This document shows, piece after piece, positions 17,157 through 25,144 of a stretch of DNA of 64,000 nucleotides. A program made the position numbers and the translations under genes. Positions within the stretch are counted from its first letter, which is position 1; every line of letters starts with the position of its first letter. The notes under the pieces were generated by a model. The model did not search any database. It was not told the DNA's origin and was given only the letters and a program-made list of their open reading frames with translations. The DNA is from Candidatus Neomicrothrix sp. UBA814 (GTDB taxonomy: Bacteria > Actinomycetota > Acidimicrobiia > Acidimicrobiales > Poriferisodalaceae): assembly GCA_002296525.1 (NCBI GenBank), contig DBIA01000008.1, positions 19,648-83,647 of the forward strand, read 5' to 3'.

Positions 17157-17522
17157 TTAATTGTTGCTCGTTGCGAAGAAACCAACTCGTATGTGGGCTA
17201 GTACTGCCGAAATTTCGTCTTCCGTTAGCCCGGCGCCAAAGCCAGGCATTGAGCGGCGGCCGCGCTCGACCAGGCGCCGTTGCTCTTCGTACGAGTATTT
17301 ATGGCCCTTACCCACTAGCCCTGGCCCAAAACTGCCTGAGCCATCTGACCCGTGGCACGCAGCGCAGCTATCCCGGTAGACCTCTGCTCCGAGAACCATT
17401 AGTTGTGCGCTGTAATTCTCATCTGTCGGGCCCTTCGATGCCCAATCAGTTCGGTCGATGCACCCAACGCAAAGGGCGAGTACGAGGAGGAGTGCAGCGA
17501 GAGAAAGCGAGATATTTCTCAT
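17157..17522 (-). CDS. Cytochrome c lipoprotein
   Basis: A 121-residue class I cytochrome c. A signal peptide ends in a lipobox (ALCVGC, Cys about 21), so the protein is probably lipid-anchored outside the cytoplasmic membrane. One haem site CAACH is at about residues 53-57 and the distal Met ligand is in RSMPGF. It is likely a small electron carrier for the respiratory chain. Its start overlaps the stop of the upstream hypothetical gene in ATGA. Confidence 0.9.
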   Translation of the reverse strand: MRNISLSLAALLLVLALCVGCIDRTDWASKGPTDENYSAQLMVLGAEVYRDSCAACHGSDGSGSFGPGLVGKGHKYSYEEQRRLVERGRRSMPGFGAGLTEDEISAVLAHIRVGFFATSNN

Positions 17523-17878
17523 TTCAGGAGAGACCGTTCTCCGCCAACCCCTGAATACTTACTCGGCGTTTCAGTCCAACGGCGAGAAAGCCATTCAGGG
17601 TCCCGCCAATGAGCATGAAAATGCTCCGGTACCTGACGCATAGTGCGGTCGATCTTTCCGATTCCTTCGCCGAATCTTTCGGTAGCAGCATCTTGTAGGC
17701 GGTCAATCATCCACTGAATGTCTTTTTCGTTGGGTTCAGTCCCATGGGATTTCCATACAACCATTGGTGTTGAACAGGCCTCACAGTCGGCGACCCAACA
17801 GATCTCATCTTCGTAGTACCAATGTGTGAATCGAGCGGCCTCGCAAAGTTCGCAGTCATCATCCGTAAGGTCGCTCAC
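17519..17878 (-). CDS. Conserved hypothetical protein with two CxxC pairs
   Basis: A 119-residue soluble protein. CELC near residue 9 and CEAC about residue 32 could bind a metal. Several Trp residues and a later EHFHAHWRDP segment are also notable. A distant relation to the HIT/GalT zinc-binding fold is possible (cysteine pair, then His-x-His), but the HIT triad is not complete, so I give no function. It sits between trpA (11 bases upstream) and the cytochrome c gene (4-base overlap). Confidence 0.75.
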   Translation of the reverse strand: MSDLTDDDCELCEAARFTHWYYEDEICWVADCEACSTPMVVWKSHGTEPNEKDIQWMIDRLQDAATERFGEGIGKIDRTMRQVPEHFHAHWRDPEWLSRRWTETPSKYSGVGGERSLLK

Positions 17879-17889
17879 CGACGCACACC

Positions 17890-18681
17890 CTATCCAGCGT
17901 CAAGCGCCGCTCGATAGGCAGCAACTAGATCCCCTACTCCTTCAGCTCCACCGCCATCAAGCAGACGCCGCACAACCGCTGATCCGATAATGACTCCGTC
18001 GGCCACTGAACTCGCTTCGACTGCTTGTTCAGGCGAACCGATCCCCACGCCTGTCAGCACTGGTTTATCGGTTACTTCCTTACAACGTTTCGCTATTTCT
18101 GTCGCCGTTGCCGCGAGGGCAGCCCTTTCTCCCGTAACGCCCAGTAACCCAACTGCGTACACAAATCCTTTGGAAGCTTCACACAGTTCGGGAAGGCGGT
18201 GATCTGGGGTAGTGGGGGCAGCCAACATAATGGTCTCAATTCCAACGTTGGATGCGGCCTCCCTCCAAGGACCTGATTCAACCAAGGGGAGGTCGGGAAG
18301 AATGGCAGCGTCAATGGCGGATTTAGCCAACGTTGCCGCGAATCTTTCGTGACCCGGGTGGTGGGCAAGGTTGTAGTAAGTCATTACGGCATGAGGGACA
18401 CCGGTATCCAACTTTGGAACTGAGGACAGCACAGATGCTGGTGTGGCGCCTGTTTCAAGAGCGGCTTGACTTGCTTCCTGAATCACCGGCCCATCCATCA
18501 CCGGGTCTGAAAACGGTATACCGATTTCAATCGCGTCAGCTCCAGCAGCTGCGGCGCTTTCAACCGCTGCCTCCCAACCGTCATAGCCTCCTGTGATGTA
18601 GGCCACAAGAAGTTTTGCTCCGTTATCTCGCCGATCGCGGAGATGCCTTTCCATGCGACCTACGTTGGATGGTGAACTCAC
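17890..18681 (-). CDS. trpA: Tryptophan synthase alpha subunit
   Basis: TrpA cleaves indole-3-glycerol phosphate to indole and glyceraldehyde 3-phosphate. The 263-residue TIM barrel has the catalytic Glu in ADAIEIGIPFSDPVMDGP (about 50) and Asp in AAILPDLPLVE, plus GVTGER and the phosphate-binding GVGIGSPEQA. GTG at 18681 overlaps the trpB stop in GTGA, coupling the two subunits. Confidence 0.97.
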   Translation of the reverse strand: MSSPSNVGRMERHLRDRRDNGAKLLVAYITGGYDGWEAAVESAAAAGADAIEIGIPFSDPVMDGPVIQEASQAALETGATPASVLSSVPKLDTGVPHAVMTYYNLAHHPGHERFAATLAKSAIDAAILPDLPLVESGPWREAASNVGIETIMLAAPTTPDHRLPELCEASKGFVYAVGLLGVTGERAALAATATEIAKRCKEVTDKPVLTGVGIGSPEQAVEASSVADGVIIGSAVVRRLLDGGGAEGVGDLVAAYRAALDAG

Positions 18682-19847
18682 TGAATGTTTCCCGGTCCCA
18701 ACACATCCATCATTTGATCGACGTCTTTATCTCCGCGGCCAGATAGGTTCAAAAGAACGGTCTGCCCTTGCAACGACGGCGCTTCGCGAACTACCCAAGC
18801 CAGGGCGTGAGCTGATTCCAGAGCTGGAATTATTCCTTCGGTTCTCGAAAGAAGCTGGAAGGCCTCTACAACTTCTTGATCTGTGACGGCCGGGTATTCA
18901 GCTCGGCCGATAGCAGAGAGATGGGCATGTTCAGGCCCGACACCTGGATAGTCAAGACCTGCTGAAATCGACTCTGCTTCTTGGACCTGCCCGACTTCGT
19001 CTTGCATCAAGTACGAGGTCATACCATGGACGACACCTGGCACGCCTCTTCCCACTGCTGCTCCACCTGCTGGCTCAACTCCCACTAGCCGAGCATCGCT
19101 GTCGGAGAAGCCCGAGAAGATTCCCGCTGCGTTGCTTCCGCCGCCAACGCACGCGACGACCACGTCCGGCAGTTGATTCATCAGTTTTAGGCATTGTTCG
19201 TGTGCCTCATCACCGATCACGTGGTGAAATGTTCTGACCATCCAGGGGTAAGGGTGCGGTCCCATTACTGAACCTAGGCAGTAATGAGTATGTTCAACAG
19301 TCGCAACCCAGTCTCGAAGAGCCTCATTGACCGCATCTTTTAAGGTTTTACTGCCTGATGAGACAGCTTCGACTTCGGCGCCTAGCAATTGCATCCGAAA
19401 TACATTGAGCGCCTGTCGCTTTACGTCTACTTCGCCCATGTAGACCTTGCACTCCATATCCAGTAAGGCTGCCGCAGTTGCTGAAGCAACACCGTGTTGC
19501 CCTGCTCCTGTTTCCGCAACCAACCGAGATTTACCCATCCTCCGGGCGAGGAGAGCCTGCCCAATTACGTTGTTGATCTTGTGTGATCCGGTGTGATTCA
19601 AATCTTCTCGCTTCAAAAGAAGTCTGACTCCTAGATCTTCTGACAAGCGATAACACTCAGTAAGGGGTGATGGTCTCCCACCATAGTCCCTTAGAATTCG
19701 GTGAAACTCCTCGACGAACTCAGCATCATTCCATGCCTCCCGAAAAGCTTCCTCGAGTTCTTCACACGCGGGTATCAAAGTCTCGGGAACAAAGCGACCT
19801 CCAAAGTCGCCAAAACGTCCTTCTTTGTTCGGATCGGTCATCACCAT
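18678..19847 (-). CDS. trpB: Tryptophan synthase beta subunit
   Basis: TrpB joins indole and serine to make tryptophan using PLP. The 389-residue protein has the N-terminal GRFGDFGGRFVPETL, the PLP lysine in HTGSHKINN (about 90), the phosphate-binding GGGSNAAG (about 235) and LSGRGDKD near the C terminus. All major features are present, and the length is that of TrpB1. It follows trpF after a 33-base gap. Confidence 0.98.
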   Translation of the reverse strand: MVMTDPNKEGRFGDFGGRFVPETLIPACEELEEAFREAWNDAEFVEEFHRILRDYGGRPSPLTECYRLSEDLGVRLLLKREDLNHTGSHKINNVIGQALLARRMGKSRLVAETGAGQHGVASATAAALLDMECKVYMGEVDVKRQALNVFRMQLLGAEVEAVSSGSKTLKDAVNEALRDWVATVEHTHYCLGSVMGPHPYPWMVRTFHHVIGDEAHEQCLKLMNQLPDVVVACVGGGSNAAGIFSGFSDSDARLVGVEPAGGAAVGRGVPGVVHGMTSYLMQDEVGQVQEAESISAGLDYPGVGPEHAHLSAIGRAEYPAVTDQEVVEAFQLLSRTEGIIPALESAHALAWVVREAPSLQGQTVLLNLSGRGDKDVDQMMDVLGPGNIQ

Positions 19848-19880
19848 AACTTCAACCTATCGCCGGCGAGGCCGTGGCCA

Positions 19881-20555
19881 TCACTCTTCGCGCCAGTCGT
19901 ATGGCCGAGGAGCGTTGGGGTCGAATTCTTCGCTCGCTGAAGCCAAACCCGACCAGGCCTCTCGCGCAGCCACAATAAATTCTCTCACTTTGACTGGGTC
20001 TTTCACACCGGGCGACATTTCGACTCCGCTAGCCACGTCAACACCCCACGGCCTTACTGACTTGACTGCTCGGCCAACATTGGCGGGCGTAAGTCCACCT
20101 GCCAAGATCAATGGTCGTCCGCGTTCTCTGCCATCAAGCATTGACCAATCGAAAACTTCACCAGAGCCCGGTTCTGGGGCGTCTACCAAGACCGCTTTTG
20201 CCCCATATTGTTCTAAATCGTCGATCGCTGAATCCCCTGCTGTAAATGCCTTAATCAGGTAGGGCACACGTTCCGCAACCCACCTGCTGTCCTCGGCTGA
20301 TTCACGGCCATGGAGTTGAGCGGCTTGTAGGCCTGCTTGATGCACTACATCTACAACAGTTTCCCGTAGCTCACCTCGAAAGATCCCTACAGTGAGAACG
20401 CCGCCCGGTAAGCGTCGGGCGATGTCGCGAGCTACAGCGGGTCTAATTTGTCGAGTTGAACCTGGCACGAAGTTGAAGCCGAGTGCATCAGCCCCCATTC
20501 CAACGGCTAGTAACGCATCCTCTTCGGAGGTAACTCCACAAATTTTGACAAACAT
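19881..20555 (-). CDS. trpF: Phosphoribosylanthranilate isomerase
   Basis: TrpF catalyses the Amadori rearrangement of phosphoribosylanthranilate. The 224-residue TIM barrel begins FVKICGVTSEEDAL with the catalytic Cys (about 6), has the catalytic Asp in AVLVDAPEPGSGEVFDW (about 130) and ILAGGLTPANV, and a SGVEMSPGVKD phosphate site. ATG at 20555 overlaps the trpC stop by one base (TGATG). A dedicated TrpF means HisA need not act in both pathways, unlike the PriA arrangement of many actinobacteria. Confidence 0.96.
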   Translation of the reverse strand: MFVKICGVTSEEDALLAVGMGADALGFNFVPGSTRQIRPAVARDIARRLPGGVLTVGIFRGELRETVVDVVHQAGLQAAQLHGRESAEDSRWVAERVPYLIKAFTAGDSAIDDLEQYGAKAVLVDAPEPGSGEVFDWSMLDGRERGRPLILAGGLTPANVGRAVKSVRPWGVDVASGVEMSPGVKDPVKVREFIVAAREAWSGLASASEEFDPNAPRPYDWREE

Positions 20556-21343
20556 CAAACAGATCCTCGTAAAGCGGCGACTGCTGCAGCGGGATCACCA
20601 CTTGTCACAAGAGTTTCGCCGACTAGCACCGCCTTGTACCCAGCTTCTTTCAGCAAAGCAGCATCTTTGGGTCCCCTTACGCCGGATTCGGCTACTCCGA
20701 TGACACTGGGTGGCAAGAGAGTCGCCATTCGCACTGCGCGCTCATGGTCCACCTCAAAGGTATATAGGTCTCGTTGGTTAACCCCGATCAGATCGGCGCC
20801 CAAGCCAAGGGCGACTTCCATTTCTCCTTCGTCATGCACTTCGACTAATACGTCTAGACCGACTTCTCGCGCAAGTTGATAGAAGTGCCCCAGCTCTTCT
20901 TCGGATAGGACCGCTGCGATAAGCAAAACCGCGTCTGCTCCCATCAGACGTGCATCTAAAACGTCGACTGCGCCTACGGTGAAGTCTTTTCTCAGAACTG
21001 GAAGGGTGACGGCCGAGCTGGCCTCTTCTAGATCTTTTGCAGACCCACCAAAATGTGGTCCATCAGTGAGAACTGAAAGACAGGCTGCGCCGCCTTCAAA
21101 GTATTGTTTGGCTAGCGTTGCTGGGTCCAATCCAGCAAACAGGTCTCCTTTGGATGGTGATCTTCGCTTCACTTCTGCGATGACACTCAGTCCTGGTTCA
21201 GCTAGGGCGTTCCGGAATTTCTTTGCCGGAGGATACCCCTCAAGGAGATCGAGGAGACGTTTCTGGTCTCGCCGGTCAGCAGCAACACGTTTGCGGTGTT
21301 GCACGACGATTTTGTCCAGGTAGGTTTCTTTCCCGGCAGCCAT
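20555..21343 (-). CDS. trpC: Indole-3-glycerol phosphate synthase
   Basis: TrpC closes the indole ring to give indole-3-glycerol phosphate. The 262-residue protein has the N-terminal helical cap and then IAEVKRRSPSKGD (catalytic Lys/Glu, about 55), LRKDFTV (about 115), VEVHDEGE, GVNQRDLYTF (about 185) and VAESGVRGP (about 220). It is followed directly by trpF with a one-base overlap. Confidence 0.97.
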   Translation of the reverse strand: MAAGKETYLDKIVVQHRKRVAADRRDQKRLLDLLEGYPPAKKFRNALAEPGLSVIAEVKRRSPSKGDLFAGLDPATLAKQYFEGGAACLSVLTDGPHFGGSAKDLEEASSAVTLPVLRKDFTVGAVDVLDARLMGADAVLLIAAVLSEEELGHFYQLAREVGLDVLVEVHDEGEMEVALGLGADLIGVNQRDLYTFEVDHERAVRMATLLPPSVIGVAESGVRGPKDAALLKEAGYKAVLVGETLVTSGDPAAAVAALRGSV

Positions 21344-21384
21344 CTTCCGTACCTTCCAGATGTTCTGATGAGCGTTGCTTGCGC

Positions 21385-21699
21385 TTAGACGTCGAGTCCC
21401 TTGGCGCAGGTCGGCTCCAGAAATATCAGATCTGGCCTGCCATCCATGAATTCTGCCGTCGCTCTACCGAACTCCTTCATGCCGTCCGATCCGCCGTGAG
21501 CCGCGAGGGCATCACCATCGGTATACATCTCATAGAACCAAACGACGTTTGCGTCATTTTGGTCTTTGTGTGCGGCGTATATCTCTGTTCCAGGTTCCCC
21601 CGAAACGTTCTTCATTCCGAGGTCCGCGATCACTGCCAACAACGCGTCGCGCTGTCCATCTTTCGCAGTCAGTTTCGCTAAAAGTGCAGTTTTGGCCAC
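21385..21699 (-). CDS. Antibiotic-biosynthesis-monooxygenase (ABM) domain protein
   Basis: A 104-residue protein of the dimeric ferredoxin-like ABM fold seen in YgiN quinol monooxygenase. Typical features are the first strand with LLAKLTAKDGQRDALL, the GTEIYAAHKDQND second strand and YEMYTDGDALAAH. Such proteins act on quinones or small aromatics without a cofactor. A clear AGGAG precedes the GTG start. Why it lies inside a trp operon is unclear; it may be a passenger. Confidence 0.8.
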   Translation of the reverse strand: MAKTALLAKLTAKDGQRDALLAVIADLGMKNVSGEPGTEIYAAHKDQNDANVVWFYEMYTDGDALAAHGGSDGMKEFGRATAEFMDGRPDLIFLEPTCAKGLDV

Positions 21700-21791
21700 T
21701 GTTCGTCTCCTAATTCAACCGTTTCACAATTCGTGATCTTTCTTGGCTAATCCAGAGGGTACTGCCCTACGACTCTCAAGGGATCCCGTTA
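21700..21791. other. Gap inside the trp directon, no gene seen
   Basis: These 92 bases between ygfZ and the ABM gene hold the AGGAG ribosome-binding site of the ABM gene next to 21700. I see no convincing hairpin terminator and no tRNA; a promoter for the trpCFBA half of the directon could lie here. Confidence 0.4.
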
Positions 21792-22604
21792 CTAAAGGCA
21801 GAATTCAAGGGAAACCACGGAAACCTCGGAACCAGAATCGGTGACTACTAAAGAATCCTCGCTGCTCAGCGATGCGAATCCGACGTACGGAGCGGTGGTT
21901 GCGACGGTCAGAACTTTGCCAATTTCTTCGGAGGCCAAGAAGAGAGCCTGGCCCGGAAGCAATTTTTCATCGCTTCGTATTCGGTAGATCTTGTGACGTC
22001 CGCCGCCACGAGCCGAAATTCGTTCTACCAGCTCTTGTCCCCTATAACACCCCTTGTCGAACGACACCGCTCTTTCAACGAAACCTGACTCGTTTGGAAT
22101 GCCTCCCACTTGAAGTTCTCTTCCAATTATTGGCAGACCACATTCGAAGCGAAGGCGCTCGTACTCTTCGGGAGCGCAGACAGGCAGATCTACCTCTAGG
22201 TCTTCACCTAGAACATCGACTACGTCTTCACATAGCCAAGGAGAGGTAACCAACATGACCTTTGACCCAAGGTCTGCGGGAGTCCATTCCCCAAGGACTG
22301 AAACCATTTTCCATTGGTGAAGCTCAAAATCTGCTTGAGTTCTTAATTTGAAACGTTCAAGCGAAGTCAGCAGCTGTGCTCCGAAGCCTGGGTCGGTATC
22401 TAGGAAGAACTGACTTTCCTGAAACTTAGAAATTCTGAAATAGCCCTCTATGTTCCCCTTGGGCTCCAAAAGAAACGACAAACGTGACTCCCCGTCAGAC
22501 ATATCGTCAACGTTTTGTGACACCTGACTGTGCAAGTAGCTCTCGGCCTCAGGCCCTCGGACACTAATGACATCGCGGGCGCTGGTCCAGATTCTTGTAG
22601 TCAT
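21792..22604 (-). CDS. ygfZ: YgfZ/GcvT-domain folate-binding protein
   Basis: A 270-residue member of the YgfZ family, folate-dependent proteins that help maintain iron-sulfur enzymes. The diagnostic motif KGCYRGQELVERI (K-G-C-Y-x-G-Q-E) is at about residue 185, with an upstream GCVT-like fold and a C-terminal small barrel. ATG at 22604 overlaps the trpEG stop by one base (TGATG), implying coupling. An in-frame TTG one codon upstream is less likely. Confidence 0.9.
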   Translation of the reverse strand: MTTRIWTSARDVISVRGPEAESYLHSQVSQNVDDMSDGESRLSFLLEPKGNIEGYFRISKFQESQFFLDTDPGFGAQLLTSLERFKLRTQADFELHQWKMVSVLGEWTPADLGSKVMLVTSPWLCEDVVDVLGEDLEVDLPVCAPEEYERLRFECGLPIIGRELQVGGIPNESGFVERAVSFDKGCYRGQELVERISARGGGRHKIYRIRSDEKLLPGQALFLASEEIGKVLTVATTAPYVGFASLSSEDSLVVTDSGSEVSVVSLEFCL

Positions 22605-24751
22605 CAATTCCCCGTCAACTTCACTACTGCATTGTGAACCAACCTCAACCCGACTTCATCGTCGAAGGACATAATCGATTCTGGGTGGAACTGAACTCCA
22701 CAAATCGGCAGAGTCTTATGTTCAATTGCCATCACAACTCCATCGTCGATGCTTCGCGCAACCACATTAAGGGAATCAGGCACACTGTCTTCTTTTGCGT
22801 ATAGGGAATGGTATCGACCAGCTCGAAATTCTTTTGGGAGACCAGCAAACAAACCACTCTCATCGGTCGCGATTAAAGAAGGTTTGCCGTGCATCGGTGT
22901 GTCAAGTTGCCCAAGACGACCTCCGAAGAATTCCACTATGGCTTGAAGGCCCAAGCAAACACCAAAAACAGGTATCCCAAGTTCGATTGCCGAGCCGATC
23001 GTATCCGAGACCTCGTAGTCACTCGGGGTACCAGGGCCTGGGGATAAGACCAGGAGATCTGGTGTGTTGGCGACAAGTTCCTCAAGTGGGAAACCTGTTC
23101 GCTGCGTTACGACCTGAGCTCCGGTCTGCCTCAAGTAGTTAGCGAGTGTGTGCACGAACGAGTCCATGTGGTCGACCAAGAGGATTTCTTTGCCTTCTGC
23201 AGGTGAGGAAGAAATAACCGTCTCTGACGTTCTACGGGGAAGTCGGAGTGCATCGAGGAAAGCGGAGGCTTTGAGCTCTGTTTCTTCTTCTTCTGCGACA
23301 GGGTTGGAATCCCATAGCAAGGTAGCGCCGACCCGCACCTCAGCATGGCCACCTTTAATTCGTATAGTTCGTAGCGTTAAACCTGTATTGAGGCTGCCGT
23401 CGAATCCAACTTTTCCTATTGCGCCGCCGTACCAGGCACGTGGACTTTTCTCATGATGTTCGAGGAACTTCATCGCCGCCGTCTTCGGGGCGCCTGTTAC
23501 CGTGACCGCCCACGTATGGGTAAGGAACGCGTCCAAGGCGTCAAACTCGGGGCGCAACCTTCCTTCTACATGGTCCACGGTGTGGATTAGACGCGAGTAC
23601 ATTTCGATTTGACGTCGACCTATTACCTTGACCGAACCAGGCACACAGATTCGACTTTTGTCGTTCCGGTCTACATCAGTGCACATTGTGAGTTCGGACT
23701 CGTCTTTTTCGGAGTTGAGCAACGCGAGGATTTGCGAGGCGTCGTCTAGGGGGTCTTGGCCTCTGGCAATCGTCCCCGAGATGGGGCATGTCTCAACTCG
23801 ATCTCCCTCAACTCGGACATACATTTCCGGAGAGGCGCCCACTAGCCACTCTGATTGCCCCAGGTTAATTAGAAACCCGTAGGGCGAAGGGTTCTGTTCT
23901 TTTAGTCGTCGAAAAAGTTCTGATGGTGGCTCTGGTGAAGGCTCAACAAACGTTTGGCTGGACACCACCTCAAATAGGTCCCCGCGTGCAAAGTAATCCC
24001 TTGCTTTCTCTACTATTTGCGCGTATTCACCTCTCTCGTGGTCGCGCGCTGGTTCCAATTCCAAATCAGGTTGGTACGGGTTTCTGGCCCCGCCTCTGCT
24101 GATGTCAGCAGTGTTGAGGTCGCCATACGCGAAGTCGTAACGACGACGTTCAGCCACCCCACCCTGGTGGTCGACAACAATGATTTCGTCAGGAACGTAA
24201 AGCACGAGATCTCGTTGATCTGATGGCCGTGGGCGCTCCAACTCAATCGGCTCGAACTGAAATGCCAGGTCGTAGCCAAAGGCCCCGTATAGGCCGAGGT
24301 GTTCATCATCTCCAGAAAACAATTCGACTAATGACCGAACAACGGTGAACGATGATGCCTGGCGACTTCTATTTTCCTCCTCGAAACGAGCAACAGTCCG
24401 CTGCACTTGATATGTAAGTTGCGCTAGCTCTACCTCAACGAGAGATACCTCTTCAAGCTGATTCAGTGCTTCTCGGACTGGTGCCAAAAGCAGTTCACCG
24501 CGCTGGTTTAGTGCCTGAATCTGGACCTGGTCGCTAAGGCTTGTCACCACCAATGGCGGATCCACAAATCCCATATCCCAGCGGGTGTAACGACCCGGAT
24601 ACTCATAGCTAGAGGAAAGCAGTACTCCCCTTGCAGAATCCAGTCGATCAACGAGATCTTCGATAGCCGCCTCAGGGTCAATGGGAGTGACTTCGGTACG
24701 AATCTGTATACCGCCCTGAGTCTTGTACCCCCGCGGGATCTCTTCGGCCAC
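22604..24751 (-). CDS. trpEG: Anthranilate synthase, fused TrpE-TrpG
   Basis: One 715-residue polypeptide carries both anthranilate synthase functions. Residues 1-510 are the chorismate-using TrpE part (PISGTIARGQDPLDDA, ELTMCTDVDRNDKSRIC, HTWAVTVTGAPKTAAM). Residues 520-715 are the glutamine amidotransferase (Cys in GVCLGLQA; His/Glu in GVQFHPES). The chorismate motifs match the fused rhizobial/Azospirillum type from memory; most actinobacteria have separate trpE and trpG. trpD is not in this window. The GTG start is 15 bases after the GroES-like gene. Confidence 0.96.
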   Translation of the reverse strand: MAEEIPRGYKTQGGIQIRTEVTPIDPEAAIEDLVDRLDSARGVLLSSSYEYPGRYTRWDMGFVDPPLVVTSLSDQVQIQALNQRGELLLAPVREALNQLEEVSLVEVELAQLTYQVQRTVARFEEENRSRQASSFTVVRSLVELFSGDDEHLGLYGAFGYDLAFQFEPIELERPRPSDQRDLVLYVPDEIIVVDHQGGVAERRRYDFAYGDLNTADISRGGARNPYQPDLELEPARDHERGEYAQIVEKARDYFARGDLFEVVSSQTFVEPSPEPPSELFRRLKEQNPSPYGFLINLGQSEWLVGASPEMYVRVEGDRVETCPISGTIARGQDPLDDASQILALLNSEKDESELTMCTDVDRNDKSRICVPGSVKVIGRRQIEMYSRLIHTVDHVEGRLRPEFDALDAFLTHTWAVTVTGAPKTAAMKFLEHHEKSPRAWYGGAIGKVGFDGSLNTGLTLRTIRIKGGHAEVRVGATLLWDSNPVAEEEETELKASAFLDALRLPRRTSETVISSSPAEGKEILLVDHMDSFVHTLANYLRQTGAQVVTQRTGFPLEELVANTPDLLVLSPGPGTPSDYEVSDTIGSAIELGIPVFGVCLGLQAIVEFFGGRLGQLDTPMHGKPSLIATDESGLFAGLPKEFRAGRYHSLYAKEDSVPDSLNVVARSIDDGVVMAIEHKTLPICGVQFHPESIMSFDDEVGLRLVHNAVVKLTGN

Positions 24752-24766
24752 AGAGATCGCCTCTAC

Positions 24767-25120
24767 TTAGAGGTACAGGCCCGTGCTGCCGGGCTCAACT
24801 CTTGGCGCTGCGATCGCGTGGACGTCCCTCTCTCTCAGGATGAGGAAATCGTCACCGTGCACCTCAACCTCATACCGATCTTCCGGACTAAACAAGACCT
24901 GGTCGCCTTCTTCCGCACTGCGGACATTAGGGCCGGCACCAACGACTTCTCCCCACACCAGTCTCTTTTGTTGCTGCGCTGTAGCCGGTATCAGAATTCC
25001 CCCGCTACTTCGCCGTTCTGCCTCATCACTAGGAATGCGCACGAGGATTCGATCATGCAACATTTTGATCGGGCGCTTAAGATTTTGGTCTGTGGAGACG
25101 TCTTTAGGTTCTTCAGCCAC
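24767..25120 (-). CDS. GroES-like co-chaperonin with C-terminal GLYL tail
   Basis: A 117-residue chaperonin-10 family protein. The fold spans residues 18-102: KMLHDRILVRI, the mobile loop SSGGILIPATA that in GroES contacts GroEL, WGEVVGAGPN, GDQVLFS and FLILRERDVHAI. It has an 18-residue charged N-terminal extension and a 13-residue tail ending Pro-Gly-Ser-Thr-Gly-Leu-Tyr-Leu; canonical GroES ends soon after the ILAI-like strand. The tail fits the HbYX/GxYL proteasome-docking motif also present in Bpa in this window. No groEL is adjacent. It leads the trpEG directon, with a leaderless GTG. Confidence 0.85.
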   Translation of the reverse strand: MAEEPKDVSTDQNLKRPIKMLHDRILVRIPSDEAERRSSGGILIPATAQQQKRLVWGEVVGAGPNVRSAEEGDQVLFSPEDRYEVEVHGDDFLILRERDVHAIAAPRVEPGSTGLYL

Positions 25121-25126
25121 TATCGC

Positions 25127-25136
25127 ACGGTACCGT
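25127..25136. promoter_or_regulatory. Palindromic shared -10 region, divergent leaderless promoters
   Basis: ACGGTACCGT is a perfect palindrome in the 24-base gap between divergent start codons. It offers TACCGT to both strands: plus 25131-25136, 8 bases before ATG 25145, and minus 25132-25127, 6 bases before GTG 25120. The two hexamers share two base pairs, so both promoters could hardly be used at once. No convincing -35 is seen on either side. Confidence 0.5.
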
Positions 25137-25144
25137 TCTTAGAC

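Noticed and set aside
22602..22607. ygfZ start at TTG 22607
   Set aside because: ATG 22604 overlaps the trpEG stop in TGATG, a normal re-initiation arrangement, and adds no odd residue.
25121..25144. trp or his attenuator leader peptide
   Set aside because: There is only a 24-base gap before the GroES-like/trp directon and a 7-base spacer before hisD; neither has a Trp- or His-rich short ORF or competing hairpins.
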